64,000 bases of DNA from Mesorhizobium sp. NZP2298 (GTDB lineage Bacteria; Pseudomonadota; Alphaproteobacteria; Rhizobiales; Rhizobiaceae): NCBI RefSeq assembly GCF_013170825.1, contig NZ_CP033365.1:3856001-3920000 (forward strand), given 5' to 3'. The notes below the pieces were generated by a model. The model was not told the origin of the DNA. It searched no databases and saw nothing but the letters and a program-made list of their open reading frames with translations. A program made the translations under genes and the position numbers. Shown piece after piece: positions 8,589-17,520 of this stretch (positions are counted from its first letter, which is position 1; every line of letters starts with the position of its first letter).

Positions 8589-9257
8589 ATGAGCGCTGAT
8601 TTCTCCGAGCTTCGCGTCAAGATGGTCGACGGTCAGGTTCGCACCACCGACGTGACCAGCGCCCCGTTACTAGAAGCCTTGCTTTCCGTGCCGCGAGAGC
8701 TCTTCGTCGGCGACCGCCAGCGCGATCTCGCCTATATCGATGAGGACATTCGCATCGGCGGCGGCGCCGATGGCGCGCGCTATCTCATGGAAGCATCACC
8801 GCTGGCCAAGCTGATGCAATTGGCCGAGATCAACCCGACCGATTCGGCGCTCGATGTCGGCAGCGGCAGCGGCTACGCCTCGGCCATCCTGTCGCGCCTG
8901 GCGAAATCCGTCGTGGCGCTCGAAAGCGATTCGGTACTGGCGCAAAGCGCGGCGTCGACTCTTTCGGGCCTGGGCTGCGGCAATGTGACCGTGGTCCAGG
9001 GCGCGCTGGCGCAAGGTCATGCGGCCAAGGCACCCTATGACGTCATCTTCATCGGCGGCAGTGTCGAGAAAGTGCCGGCGCCGCTGCTCGATCAGCTCGC
9101 CGATGGCGGCCGACTCGTCGCGGTCGAAGGGCAGGGTAATTCCGGCGTGGCGCGACTTTTTTTCAAGGCTGGGGGGGTTGTAACCGGGAGACGGGCATTT
9201 AATGCGGCAATTAAGCCACTACCCGGATTCGAACGTGAGCATGCTTTCGAATTCTGA
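8589..9257 (+). CDS. Protein-L-isoaspartate O-methyltransferase family protein
   Basis: A 222-residue SAM-dependent methyltransferase of the Pcm family. The N-terminal MVDGQVRTTDV and VPRELFVGD segments and the SAM motif I, ALDVGSGSGYASAIL, are visible. A second family member lies at 37259-37912, so the two genes are paralogues. This copy is the more divergent one: the usual active-site segment is replaced by GADGARYLMEASPLAKLMQL. It may therefore methylate something other than isoaspartyl residues. It lies directly upstream of the tolC-type gene. Confidence 0.8.
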   Translation: MSADFSELRVKMVDGQVRTTDVTSAPLLEALLSVPRELFVGDRQRDLAYIDEDIRIGGGADGARYLMEASPLAKLMQLAEINPTDSALDVGSGSGYASAILSRLAKSVVALESDSVLAQSAASTLSGLGCGNVTVVQGALAQGHAAKAPYDVIFIGGSVEKVPAPLLDQLADGGRLVAVEGQGNSGVARLFFKAGGVVTGRRAFNAAIKPLPGFEREHAFEF

Positions 9258-9425
9258 ATGATTTGGCCTTGCAGCAGAAGCTTTGTCATGGTCGCTTGCA
9301 TTTGAACGATCGTTGCTGATCCCGGACTGGGGGCACTTTGGGACCGAACGACAGGGAACATCGAAACACGTCACTCCGGCTACTCTAGCGAGAAGCTGGC
9401 GCGGCGCGGTTCCCATGGAAAACGA

Positions 9426-10826
9426 ATGAGGGATATACCCGTGCCGTCTGTATCCAAGACCCTTTTTGCCGCTGTCCTTGTTTCCGCGACCGCGCTGTCT
9501 CCACTGACCGCTTCCGCGGAAACCATCACCGGCGCGCTCGCCAAGGCCTATCAGAATAATTCCTCGCTGAATGCGTCCCGCGCCGGCGTGCGCGTCACCG
9601 ATGAAGGCGTGGCCATCGCCAAGTCCGGCTGGCGCCCGACGATCACGGGATCGGCCAACATCGACTATACAAACACGCGGCAAGCAAATGGCGGCGGTAA
9701 CTCGAAGCTGACGAGTGGCAGTTACGGCATTGTCATCAACCAGACCCTGTTCGACGGCTTTCAGACCAGGAACAATGTGGCGGCGGCGGAATCCCAGGTG
9801 AAGGCGTCGGTGGAGAGCCTGCGCAACACCGAAGAGAACACGCTATTCAATGCGGCCACGGCCTATATGGACGTGATCCGCGACCGGCAGATCGCTGTGC
9901 TGACCGAACAGAACCTGCAGTTCCTGACCGAGCAGGCGCGCGCCGCGCGCTCGCGTTTCGAGGTTGGCGAGGGCACACGCACCGATGTCGCCCAGGCCGA
10001 CGCGTCGCGCGCCTCGGCGGTGGCCTCGCTCAGTGCCGCCCGGGCGCAGGCGTTGGCCAGCGCTGCAACCTATCACCAGGTGGTCGGCGACGAGCCGGGC
10101 AAGCTCAAGCCAGCGGCGCCACTGGCGAAGCTGTTGCCGTCGAGCCTCAATTCGGCGATTGCCATTGGCTCGGCCGAACATCCAGCCATTCTCGCCACCC
10201 AGCATCTCGTCGACGCGGCTGCGTTTTCAGTGAAATCGTCTGAGGGCGCGCTGTTGCCGCAGCTGTCGGCGTCGGCAGGCATTTCGGAAAACTACCGCAA
10301 TGCCATCCCCGACTCGACGGGTTCCAACGGCAATTCGACCTCGGCCAATATTGGCGCCACGCTGACCGTTCCGATCTATTCTGGCGGCCGAACCTCGGCG
10401 CTCGTGCGGCAGAGCAAGGAATCGTTGGGTGAAGCTCGCATCCAGGTCGATGTCAGCCGTGACCAGGTGCGCCAGGCCGTTGCCACCGCATGGTCGCAAT
10501 ATACCGCCGCGCAGCAGAGCGTCTCGGCCAACAGGCAAGTGATCGACGCCGCGCAACTGGCGCTGAACGGCGTTATCGAGGAGCGCAATGTCGGCCAACG
10601 CACCACGCTCGACGTGCTCAACGCGCAGGCCACCGTCATCACCGCCAAGATCAACCAGGCCAATTCCGAACACGATGTGGTCGTGGCAAGCTATGCCATC
10701 CTGTCGGCGATGGGCCGCCTGTCGGTCGATCGGCTTGGCTTGCCGGTGACCAAGTACAAGCCCGAAGAGCACTACAACGCCGTCAAGGACAAGTGGATCG
10801 GCCTGCGGACGCCGGATGGCCGCTAA
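9426..10826 (+). CDS. tolC: TolC family outer-membrane efflux/secretion channel
   Basis: A 466-residue outer-membrane channel protein of the TolC/OEP family. It has a signal peptide (cleavage after LSPLTASA), then two repeated halves: IVINQTLFDGFQTRNNV in the first and LTVPIYSGGRTSALVRQ in the second, the two beta-hairpin signatures of TolC. Each half carries long alpha-helical stretches such as FEVGEGTRTDVAQADA and EERNVGQRTTLDVLNAQA. In the envelope it would pair with RND pumps or type I exporters; none is encoded nearby. A terminator follows at 10858. Confidence 0.93.
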   Translation: MRDIPVPSVSKTLFAAVLVSATALSPLTASAETITGALAKAYQNNSSLNASRAGVRVTDEGVAIAKSGWRPTITGSANIDYTNTRQANGGGNSKLTSGSYGIVINQTLFDGFQTRNNVAAAESQVKASVESLRNTEENTLFNAATAYMDVIRDRQIAVLTEQNLQFLTEQARAARSRFEVGEGTRTDVAQADASRASAVASLSAARAQALASAATYHQVVGDEPGKLKPAAPLAKLLPSSLNSAIAIGSAEHPAILATQHLVDAAAFSVKSSEGALLPQLSASAGISENYRNAIPDSTGSNGNSTSANIGATLTVPIYSGGRTSALVRQSKESLGEARIQVDVSRDQVRQAVATAWSQYTAAQQSVSANRQVIDAAQLALNGVIEERNVGQRTTLDVLNAQATVITAKINQANSEHDVVVASYAILSAMGRLSVDRLGLPVTKYKPEEHYNAVKDKWIGLRTPDGR

Positions 10827-10857
10827 GGCCATCGGCTGGAATTCTCGCCTTCTGCCA

Positions 10858-10893
10858 GGACGGGATTTTTTGAAAAACCCGTCCAGCTTTTTT
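10858..10893 (+). terminator. Terminator after tolC
   Basis: Stem GGACGGG / CCCGTCC (10858-10864 with 10878-10884), whose loop can extend pairing through TTTTT/AAAAA, followed by TTTTTT at 10888-10893. Confidence 0.85.
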
Positions 10894-11042
10894 CGGCTTC
10901 ACGCTCTAATCTGTTGAAATCCCACGTGTCCCCAGATTGGGGATTCTCGTTCGGCGATCCGTCGGTTACGCTGTCGCCATGATTCGAACCCGGCTCTGCC
11001 GGAGTGGAAGTCTGCAGGGTCACCAGGGCGGCGGAAGTGACG

Positions 11043-11882
11043 ATGGCAATGGCAAGCAGCGCTCAGCGCGAACCTTCCATGGAAGAGATACTGGCTTCCA
11101 TCAGGAGGATCATCGAGGATAGCGATAACGGTCGCAAGCAGCCCGGCGACGCCGATGAGCCGCGGCAGGATCTGGAGCCTTCGCCGAGCGAAGCTCCGGC
11201 GGCGGACGTCGATGCGTTTCGCGCCGAACTGCATGCTGCTCCCGAAGTCAGGAAGCCGGTCGCACTGGCGGAAGTCCAGACGCCATCGCCCGAGCCGGTG
11301 ATCGCGCGCATGGAATCGCAGGCGCACGCCGATCCTGTGCCGGTCAGGCCGTCGATGACGCTTGCAGAGGTCAGTGCCAGGGTCGCGGCCGAGCCGGCGC
11401 CCCACGCCAGGATCGACGCGCCAGCGGCCCCAGAGGCCAGTGCGACAAGCGATACCATCGTTGCCGATTGGCGGCGCGAGATCGCCGCGGTTGGAGAGCA
11501 GGCGAAAGCGATGCCGGACAGGAGCATGCGCAAGCCGCTCGCCCAGCCCGAGGCCCCGGCGAGCGAACCGGTGGTGGAGGGTGCGTTCGGACGGCCTTCT
11601 TCAAGCGACGCTTCGGCCGGTATCGCTCAGGCATATGCGGCGGCAAATGAAACGCCTTCGGCTCGTCCGGCAATTCTTTCCGAACACACGGGCCGGCAGG
11701 TCGCCGCTGCCTTTGGCGAACTGTCCGATGCCTTTGCCAGCCGCAGCAAGAAAACGTTCGACGAGATGGCCGAGGAGATGCTGCGGCCGATGCTGCAGGA
11801 CTGGCTGGACAACAATCTGCCGACGCTGGTCGAGCGCCTGGTGCGCGAAGAAATCGAGCGCGTCGCGCGTGGCGCGCAGTAA
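11043..11882 (+). CDS. popZ: PopZ-like polar organising protein (DUF2497)
   Basis: A 279-residue protein with the two conserved ends of PopZ/DUF2497: an N-terminal helix SMEEILASIRRIIED and a C-terminal oligomerisation region MLRPMLQDWLDNNLPTLVER ending in VREEIERVARG. Between them is a long acidic, Pro/Ala-rich disordered linker. PopZ builds a polar matrix in alphaproteobacteria that anchors the chromosome origin and recruits polarity factors. The linker here is longer than Caulobacter PopZ's. ATG 11043 starts just before the conserved helix. valS lies downstream, separated by a convergent VOC gene; valS proximity is common for this gene in rhizobia. Confidence 0.88.
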   Translation: MAMASSAQREPSMEEILASIRRIIEDSDNGRKQPGDADEPRQDLEPSPSEAPAADVDAFRAELHAAPEVRKPVALAEVQTPSPEPVIARMESQAHADPVPVRPSMTLAEVSARVAAEPAPHARIDAPAAPEASATSDTIVADWRREIAAVGEQAKAMPDRSMRKPLAQPEAPASEPVVEGAFGRPSSSDASAGIAQAYAAANETPSARPAILSEHTGRQVAAAFGELSDAFASRSKKTFDEMAEEMLRPMLQDWLDNNLPTLVERLVREEIERVARGAQ

Positions 11883-11904
11883 TCTCCTCCAACGATCACT
11901 CTCG

Positions 11905-11931
11905 AAACGCCGCCCATGAGGCGGCGTTTTT
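11905..11931 (+). terminator. Terminator between popZ and the convergent VOC gene
   Basis: Stem AACGCCGCC / GGCGGCGTT with a 5-base loop and a TTTTT tail on the plus strand; AAA on the other side gives a short T-run on the minus strand, so it may work both ways. Confidence 0.88.
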
Positions 11932-11941
11932 GTCGATGAGG

Positions 11942-12574
11942 TCAGCCCGCGCTGGTCGCGAAGCAGATGAGGTTGCCGTCGGGATCCTTGACGATGAACG
12001 TGCGGGCCCCCCAGGGTTCGGTCCGCAATGTCTGGTGGAACGGGGCCGTGGCCGCCTGGTACTCCAGAAACAGAGCCTTGATGTTGTCGACAACGATCGT
12101 CGCCGCCAGTAGGTCATCGGTCGAATTGGCGGCCAGTGGAGGCTTGTCGACGTGGCGCAGGTTGAGCCGTGCGCCATCGCGGATGATTTGGGCGTAGAAG
12201 GGTGGCTCGCCATAGGTGAAGCGCGTCTCGAAGCCGAGCTTTTGCCGGTAGAAATCACAGGCCGCTGCGATGTCGCAGACAAAGAGCTGTGGCTCGGCGA
12301 AGGCGAGATGCGGTTTTGCGGCGTCTGTTGCTGCATGATCGGTCACGGTTTGAAGGCCTTCCTTCAGCGCCTGCCAGCTCTCGAAACCTGACTTCCTGGC
12401 GACGAGTTCCTGGGCATCGGCCAGCTTGAAGCCGTGATCGAGGATTTGGCTGTCGCTGAAATGGCGAAAACGCGGCAAGAGCCATCCAATCACGGCAGCG
12501 ACGGGGTAATACCGCTCGCGGTGCCATTTGAGATAGAGCTTGGCTTGTTTCTTGTGGTGTTCGAGTGTCGGCAT
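11942..12574 (-). CDS. VOC-superfamily (glyoxalase/bleomycin-resistance-like) protein with N-terminal extension
   Basis: A 210-residue two-part protein. Residues 1-70 (from MPTLEHHKKQAKLYLKWHRE) are a helical module that also appears in front of other domains in alphaproteobacteria. Residues 85-210 form a VOC domain with the paired beta-alpha-beta modules and the C-terminal FIVKDPDGNLICF strand. Such proteins bind or isomerise small molecules, or sequester bleomycin-like drugs; the substrate is unknown. An alternative TTG start at 12610 has a good GGAGG but adds 12 residues unlike the family start. Confidence 0.75.
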   Translation of the reverse strand: MPTLEHHKKQAKLYLKWHRERYYPVAAVIGWLLPRFRHFSDSQILDHGFKLADAQELVARKSGFESWQALKEGLQTVTDHAATDAAKPHLAFAEPQLFVCDIAAACDFYRQKLGFETRFTYGEPPFYAQIIRDGARLNLRHVDKPPLAANSTDDLLAATIVVDNIKALFLEYQAATAPFHQTLRTEPWGARTFIVKDPDGNLICFATSAG

Positions 12575-12838
12575 GGGCGCATTGCGGGTTAAGATGACGT
12601 AGGCGGGCAATGCCCCTCCGGCCGGAAGCCGATGCGCCCTACAGCAGCATCGACAAGGTATTGCCGGGACGGCCGCGGGTCAAGGCGCGGACGCCGCGCG
12701 GCATGGCTCCCGTTGAAATGAACACCGCCGCGCCTATCTGCTTCTCATGAACCGAAGCGGGCCTTGCGGTTGACTTGGCCAAGACCTTCCGATTTACACC
12801 GAACCAGCAAAAATCCCGACAGCGCGGACCATTTCCCC

Positions 12839-15622
12839 ATGCTTGAAAAGACCTACGACGCAAAGACCGTCGAGCCGAAGATCGCCAAAGTCTGGGAAGA
12901 GGCGGACGCCTTCCGCGCCGGCGCAGGCGCCGAGGAGGGTGCCGAGGCCTTCACCATCGTCATCCCGCCGCCGAACGTCACCGGCTCGCTGCATATGGGC
13001 CATGCGCTCAACAACACGCTGCAGGACATATTGATCCGCTTCGAGCGCATGCGCGGCAAGAACGTGCTGTGGCAGCCGGGCATGGACCATGCCGGCATTG
13101 CCACGCAGATGGTGGTCGAGCGCCAGCTGATGGAAAAGCAGATCCATCGCCGCGACCTGACGCGCGAGGAATTCATCGAGAAAGTGTGGGAGTGGAAGGC
13201 CGAATCCGGCGGCGCGATCTTCAACCAATTGAAGCGGCTCGGCGCCTCGGCCGACTGGAGCAGAGAGCGCTTCACCATGGACGAGGGCCTGTCCAAGGCC
13301 GTGCTCGAAGTCTTCGTCACCCTCTACAAGGAGGGGCTGATCTACAAGGACAAGCGCCTTGTGAACTGGGATCCGAAGCTGCTGACCGCTATTTCCGATC
13401 TCGAGGTCGAGCAGCAGGAAGTCAACGGCAATCTCTGGCATTTCCGCTATCCGATCGAGGGGGCGGCCTTCGACCCGGAAGACCCCAAGACCTTCATCAT
13501 CGTGGCCACCACGCGCCCCGAGACGATGCTGGGCGACACGGCGGTCGCGGTTCACCCCGATGACGAGCGCTTCCGGCATCTGGTCGGCAAGAACGTGGTG
13601 CTGCCGATCGTCGGCAGGAAGATCCCTGTCGTGGCGGACGAGTATTCCGATCCCGAAAAGGGCTCGGGCGCGGTCAAGATCACGCCGGCGCATGATTTCA
13701 ACGACTTCGAGGTCGGCAAGCGCCACAAATTGCCGGCGATAAACATCCTGACCGTCGAAGCCGCCATCAAGTTGAAGGACAATGAGGACTTCCTCGCCGG
13801 CCTCGAGGTGACGCCGGAGCGCCAGGCTGTCTGGGACGAGCTCGACGGGCTCGACCGTTTCGTCGCGCGCAAGAAGATCGTCGAGCTGATGGAAGCCGGC
13901 GGTTTCCTCGACAAGGTCGAGCCGCATCGCCATGCCGTGCCGCATGGCGACCGCGGCGGTGTGCCGATCGAACCGTTCCTGACCGAGCAGTGGTATGCCA
14001 ACGCCGCCGAACTCGCCAAGCCGGCGATCGCCTCGGTGCGCGAGGGCCGCACCAACTTCGTGCCGAAGAACTGGGAAAAAACCTATTTCGACTGGATGGA
14101 GAACATTCAGCCCTGGTGCATCTCGCGCCAGCTGTGGTGGGGTCACCAGATCCCGGCCTGGTACGGGCCGGACGGACGCGTCTTCGTCGAGAAGTCGGAG
14201 GAAGAGGCGCTGAGCGCGGCGATCGAATATTATCTGGCGCTTGAAGGTCCGTGGAAGGCCTGGGTCGAGGACAAGCTGGAGAACTTCAAGCCCGGCGAGA
14301 TCCTGACCCGCGACGAGGACGTGCTCGATACCTGGTTCTCCTCGGCACTTTGGCCGTTCTCAACCTTGGGCTGGCCGGACCAGACGCCTGAACTGAAGAC
14401 CTATTACCAGACCGACGTGCTGGTGACCGGCTTCGACATCATCTTCTTCTGGGTTGCCCGCATGATGATGATGGGCCTGCACTTCATGGACGAGGAGCCG
14501 TTCCATACCGTCTATGTGCACGCGCTGGTTCGCGACAAGAACGGCGCCAAGATGTCGAAGTCGAAAGGCAACGTCATCGACCCGCTCGACCTCATCGACG
14601 AGTACGGCGCCGACGCGCTGCGCTTCACGCTGGCGGTGATGGCGGCACAGGGGCGCGACGTGAAGCTCGATCCGGCGCGCATCGCCGGCTATCGCAATTT
14701 CGGCACCAAGCTGTGGAACGCAACGCGCTTCGCCGAGATGAACGAAGTCGCCCGCAATGACGATTTCTGGCTGAACGATGCCAAGCTGGCGGTCAACCGC
14801 TGGATCCTGACCGAACTGACACGCGCGGCGCGCGAGGTCACGGACGGCATCACCTCATACCGCTTCAATGAAGCGGCCGGGGCGGCCTACCGCTTCGTCT
14901 GGAACCTGTTCTGCGACTGGTATCTCGAGCTGCTGAAACCGGTGTTCATGGGCGCGGAAGAGGCGGCCAAGGCCGAAAGCCGCGCCTGCGTCGCCTTCGT
15001 GCTCGACGAGATCTACAAGCTCTTGCATCCGATGATGCCGTTCATGACGGAAGAGCTGTGGGCGCAGACGGCGGGCGAGGGCAAGGAGCGCTCCTCGCTG
15101 CTTTGCCACGCCGCCTGGCCGGCGCCGGATTTCGAGGACGCGGATGCCGCCGCCGACATCAATTGGCTGGTCGACCTCGTCTCCGGCATTCGCTCGGTGC
15201 GTTCGGAAATGAATGTGCCGCCGGCGGCGATAGCACCACTCGTCGTGGTCGGCGCCAACGATCTCACGCGTGAGCGGCTGGTTCGCGAGGACTCGGCGAT
15301 CAAGCGGTTGGCGCGCGTCGGTGACATCTCGCTCGCCGATGCAGCGCCCAAGGGCGCGGCGCAGATCGTGCTCAACGAGGCGACGATCTGCCTGCCGCTC
15401 GGCAGCTTGATCGATCTCGCCGCCGAGGCCACGCGGTTGCAGAAGGAACTGGCCAAGGTCACCGAGGAAATCGCGCGCCTGCACAAGAAGCTGTCCAACG
15501 AACGGTTCGTTGCCAGCGCGCCGGTCGAGATTGTCGAGGCCGAGCGCGAGAAGCTCGCCGAATACCGCGACGCGCAGGACAAGCTTTCAGTGGCTTTGAC
15601 CAGGGTTCGCGACGCCGGTTGA
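12839..15622 (+). CDS. valS: Valyl-tRNA synthetase
   Basis: A 927-residue class I aminoacyl-tRNA synthetase that charges tRNA-Val. The HIGH motif is HMGH at residues 52-55, inside PPNVTGSLHMGHALN. The KMSKS loop is at residues 571-575. The editing (CP1) domain between them contains TTRPETMLGD and the C-terminal coiled coil is LQKELAKVTEEIARLHKKLS. Length matches the family. ATG 12839 is chosen because the conserved TYDAKTVEPKIAKVWE start follows at once. Confidence 0.97.
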   Translation: MLEKTYDAKTVEPKIAKVWEEADAFRAGAGAEEGAEAFTIVIPPPNVTGSLHMGHALNNTLQDILIRFERMRGKNVLWQPGMDHAGIATQMVVERQLMEKQIHRRDLTREEFIEKVWEWKAESGGAIFNQLKRLGASADWSRERFTMDEGLSKAVLEVFVTLYKEGLIYKDKRLVNWDPKLLTAISDLEVEQQEVNGNLWHFRYPIEGAAFDPEDPKTFIIVATTRPETMLGDTAVAVHPDDERFRHLVGKNVVLPIVGRKIPVVADEYSDPEKGSGAVKITPAHDFNDFEVGKRHKLPAINILTVEAAIKLKDNEDFLAGLEVTPERQAVWDELDGLDRFVARKKIVELMEAGGFLDKVEPHRHAVPHGDRGGVPIEPFLTEQWYANAAELAKPAIASVREGRTNFVPKNWEKTYFDWMENIQPWCISRQLWWGHQIPAWYGPDGRVFVEKSEEEALSAAIEYYLALEGPWKAWVEDKLENFKPGEILTRDEDVLDTWFSSALWPFSTLGWPDQTPELKTYYQTDVLVTGFDIIFFWVARMMMMGLHFMDEEPFHTVYVHALVRDKNGAKMSKSKGNVIDPLDLIDEYGADALRFTLAVMAAQGRDVKLDPARIAGYRNFGTKLWNATRFAEMNEVARNDDFWLNDAKLAVNRWILTELTRAAREVTDGITSYRFNEAAGAAYRFVWNLFCDWYLELLKPVFMGAEEAAKAESRACVAFVLDEIYKLLHPMMPFMTEELWAQTAGEGKERSSLLCHAAWPAPDFEDADAAADINWLVDLVSGIRSVRSEMNVPPAAIAPLVVVGANDLTRERLVREDSAIKRLARVGDISLADAAPKGAAQIVLNEATICLPLGSLIDLAAEATRLQKELAKVTEEIARLHKKLSNERFVASAPVEIVEAEREKLAEYRDAQDKLSVALTRVRDAG

Positions 15623-15980
15623 AGGACAGATTCGCGCATGCCATGAGGCGAATTCCCATACGTCAGCTGCCTCGAAAACAGGCGTTCCGCTACGTTAATT
15701 TTGACGTAAACGGAAACTTTGTGCCTATTGTTGCCATAATGTAACAATGGGGCCATGACTCCCTTAAAAGTGGCTTTTTTTGAGCCTTTTGGGGCGAATT
15801 TTTGTTGTTTCCTGGTCTGACAAGCACGCCTCGATCCGTTTTAGGCCTTGCGGCGCTTATCTGTATTTTGTCGAAAATGCGTTCGGCGAGCATGTACATG
15901 TACGCCCCGAGAATTCGTTGTTGCGCCGTTAACCTGAATTGGTTCTAGCTTGATGCACTCGAATTCGGGGGAGGAGATTC
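15623..15980 (+). promoter_or_regulatory. Long leader of the first FadL gene, with conserved palindromes
   Basis: This 358-base gap has no gene. It holds TTGACGTAAACGGAAA (15701-15716), the palindrome ATTGTTGCCATAATGTAACAAT (15728-15749) and the perfect palindrome GTACATGTAC (15894-15903). All three recur at nearly the same distances upstream of the second FadL gene: 280 vs 278, about 250 vs 246, and exactly 78 vs 78 bases from the ATG. Such spacing conservation implies regulatory function, possibly a promoter near CATAAT followed by a 5' UTR of over 200 bases. Confidence 0.65.
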
Positions 15981-17147
15981 ATGACCATTCTGCGACTGAA
16001 AGCGCTATTGGGGGCGGGGTGCTGTTCGCTGGCTTTGATGGGTTCGGCGCATGCCAGCGGTTTTTCGCGCGGCACCGCCGATACCGATATTCTTTTCGAG
16101 GATGGCAACTTCAATATGCGCACCAGCGTGACCTATGTCGCGCCCACTAGAAAATATTCGGTGAACCCGATGAATCCCTATCTGGTCGGGGAGAACTACT
16201 CAGACAGTTACGCCATTCCATCGGCTGCCGTTAAATTCAAGCTGACGGACAGTCTCTCCTGTGCCGGCACTCTCACGCAATCATACGGCGGCGCCGCGAC
16301 TTGGTCTCGTTCGAGTGGCACGCTCGGCAAGCTGAATGAAGACTTCACCATGTATGAATATGGTGCGACTTGCGGGTTGAAGTTCGATCTCAGCAAAGGG
16401 CGTGTCTGGCTTATTGGCGGCGTTTATAACGAAGTCACCGATTACAATCTCGTTGCCGGTGCTCCTGTGGGCACAAGCATACCGGTCCTTGGTGTTGACC
16501 TGCATGACAGCAATTTCGGTTGGCGTGCCGGCATTGCGTACGAGATTCCGGAGATCGCGCTGCGCACGCAATTGATGTACCGTTCCGGCGTCGATATCAA
16601 TGCCTCCGGCGCGGCAAGTTTTCAGGGGACGGATCTTCCTGGCGGAGCAACGGGACAAGCCAATTTTCCTCAATCGGTCGAGTTCAAGGCGCAAACCGGT
16701 ATCGCTCCGGGCTGGCTCGCCTACGGTAGCGTGAAGTGGACGGATTGGTCCGTTACGGAAAGGTTGATGCTGAACGTGCCGGCGTTGGCGCTGAACAGCG
16801 GCAATCTGTATTTCTGGCGCGACGGTTGGACGGTCACCGGCGGCATCGGTCACAAGTTTAACGATCAATTCTCAGGGACTGTTTTTGCAGCCTATGACCG
16901 TGGCGTCAGCACCGGTTGGGACCTGACCGGCGACAGCTATACGATCGGCACAGGTGTTTCGATGAAGGATAAGTTGGGTGGCGAATTGCGCTTGGGCTTA
17001 GCGGCAATATATCTGGCCTCCGTTTCCGAGACCCAATACAATAACAGTTATGTACCTGGCAGCCCCGACCCGCGAAATGGCTTCAACCGTTCCGTGGACG
17101 GTGATTGGGGCTATGCGCTGTCGGCTGGCTACAGCATCAAGTGGTAA
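15981..17147 (+). CDS. OmpP1/FadL family outer-membrane transport protein (copy 1)
   Basis: A 388-residue outer-membrane beta-barrel. The signal peptide ends in GSAHA and the mature protein begins SGFSRGTADTDILF, like the short FadL-type N-terminus. Barrel strands such as WRAGIAYEIPEIALRTQLMY, SVEFKAQTGIAPGWLAYGSV and DGWTVTGGIGHKFNDQFSG follow. The last residue is an aromatic Trp after Lys, suited to Bam-dependent insertion. FadL proteins admit long-chain fatty acids or other hydrophobic compounds. The GGGGAGGAG ribosome site is excellent. A second copy follows after a terminator. Confidence 0.85.
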   Translation: MTILRLKALLGAGCCSLALMGSAHASGFSRGTADTDILFEDGNFNMRTSVTYVAPTRKYSVNPMNPYLVGENYSDSYAIPSAAVKFKLTDSLSCAGTLTQSYGGAATWSRSSGTLGKLNEDFTMYEYGATCGLKFDLSKGRVWLIGGVYNEVTDYNLVAGAPVGTSIPVLGVDLHDSNFGWRAGIAYEIPEIALRTQLMYRSGVDINASGAASFQGTDLPGGATGQANFPQSVEFKAQTGIAPGWLAYGSVKWTDWSVTERLMLNVPALALNSGNLYFWRDGWTVTGGIGHKFNDQFSGTVFAAYDRGVSTGWDLTGDSYTIGTGVSMKDKLGGELRLGLAAIYLASVSETQYNNSYVPGSPDPRNGFNRSVDGDWGYALSAGYSIKW

Positions 17148-17165
17148 CGAAGTTGATCTCTGGAG

Positions 17166-17197
17166 AAAGGCCGGGCAATGCCCGGCCTTTTCTTTTT
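17166..17197 (+). terminator. Terminator between the two FadL genes
   Basis: Perfect stem AAAGGCCGGGC / GCCCGGCCTTT with a tight AAT loop region, followed by TCTTTTT. Confidence 0.93.
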
Positions 17198-17520
17198 CGG
17201 TTGCGCCGTCGCTCCAAAAGCAGTTGCTTAACTAAGTTGATCTTGACGTAAACGGAAGCTTTTTTGGCATGATGTTGCCATAATGTAACAGCTCCCAAAT
17301 CGGCCGCCAGGGCATCATTCCTGGAAGATCTTGGCTGATTTTCCTTGTTTTTTTGAGATACGCCTCTGAAATCGGCTATTTCGCCTGGTTCAGTTAACCC
17401 GACATCGTGACGAGAGTACATTTCGCCGCAAGCGTACGTGTACACCTCTTGAAATCCTTGTTGCGTTAGCCATGCAAAGCGGTCTTGCTTGGGTTGCACT
17501 CGAATCCGGGGAGGAGATTC
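17198..17520 (+). promoter_or_regulatory. Long leader of the second FadL gene
   Basis: Holds TTGACGTAAACGGAAG (17243-17258), TGTTGCCATAATGTAACA (17273-17290) and GTACGTGTAC (17434-17443), matching the blocks before the first copy, plus the shared sequence GGGGAGGAGATTC directly at the start codon. Sequence between the blocks has diverged, which makes the blocks stand out. Confidence 0.65.

Noticed and set aside
12794..14146. 450-residue minus-strand open frame
   Set aside because: It lies opposite valS, with no recognisable domain.
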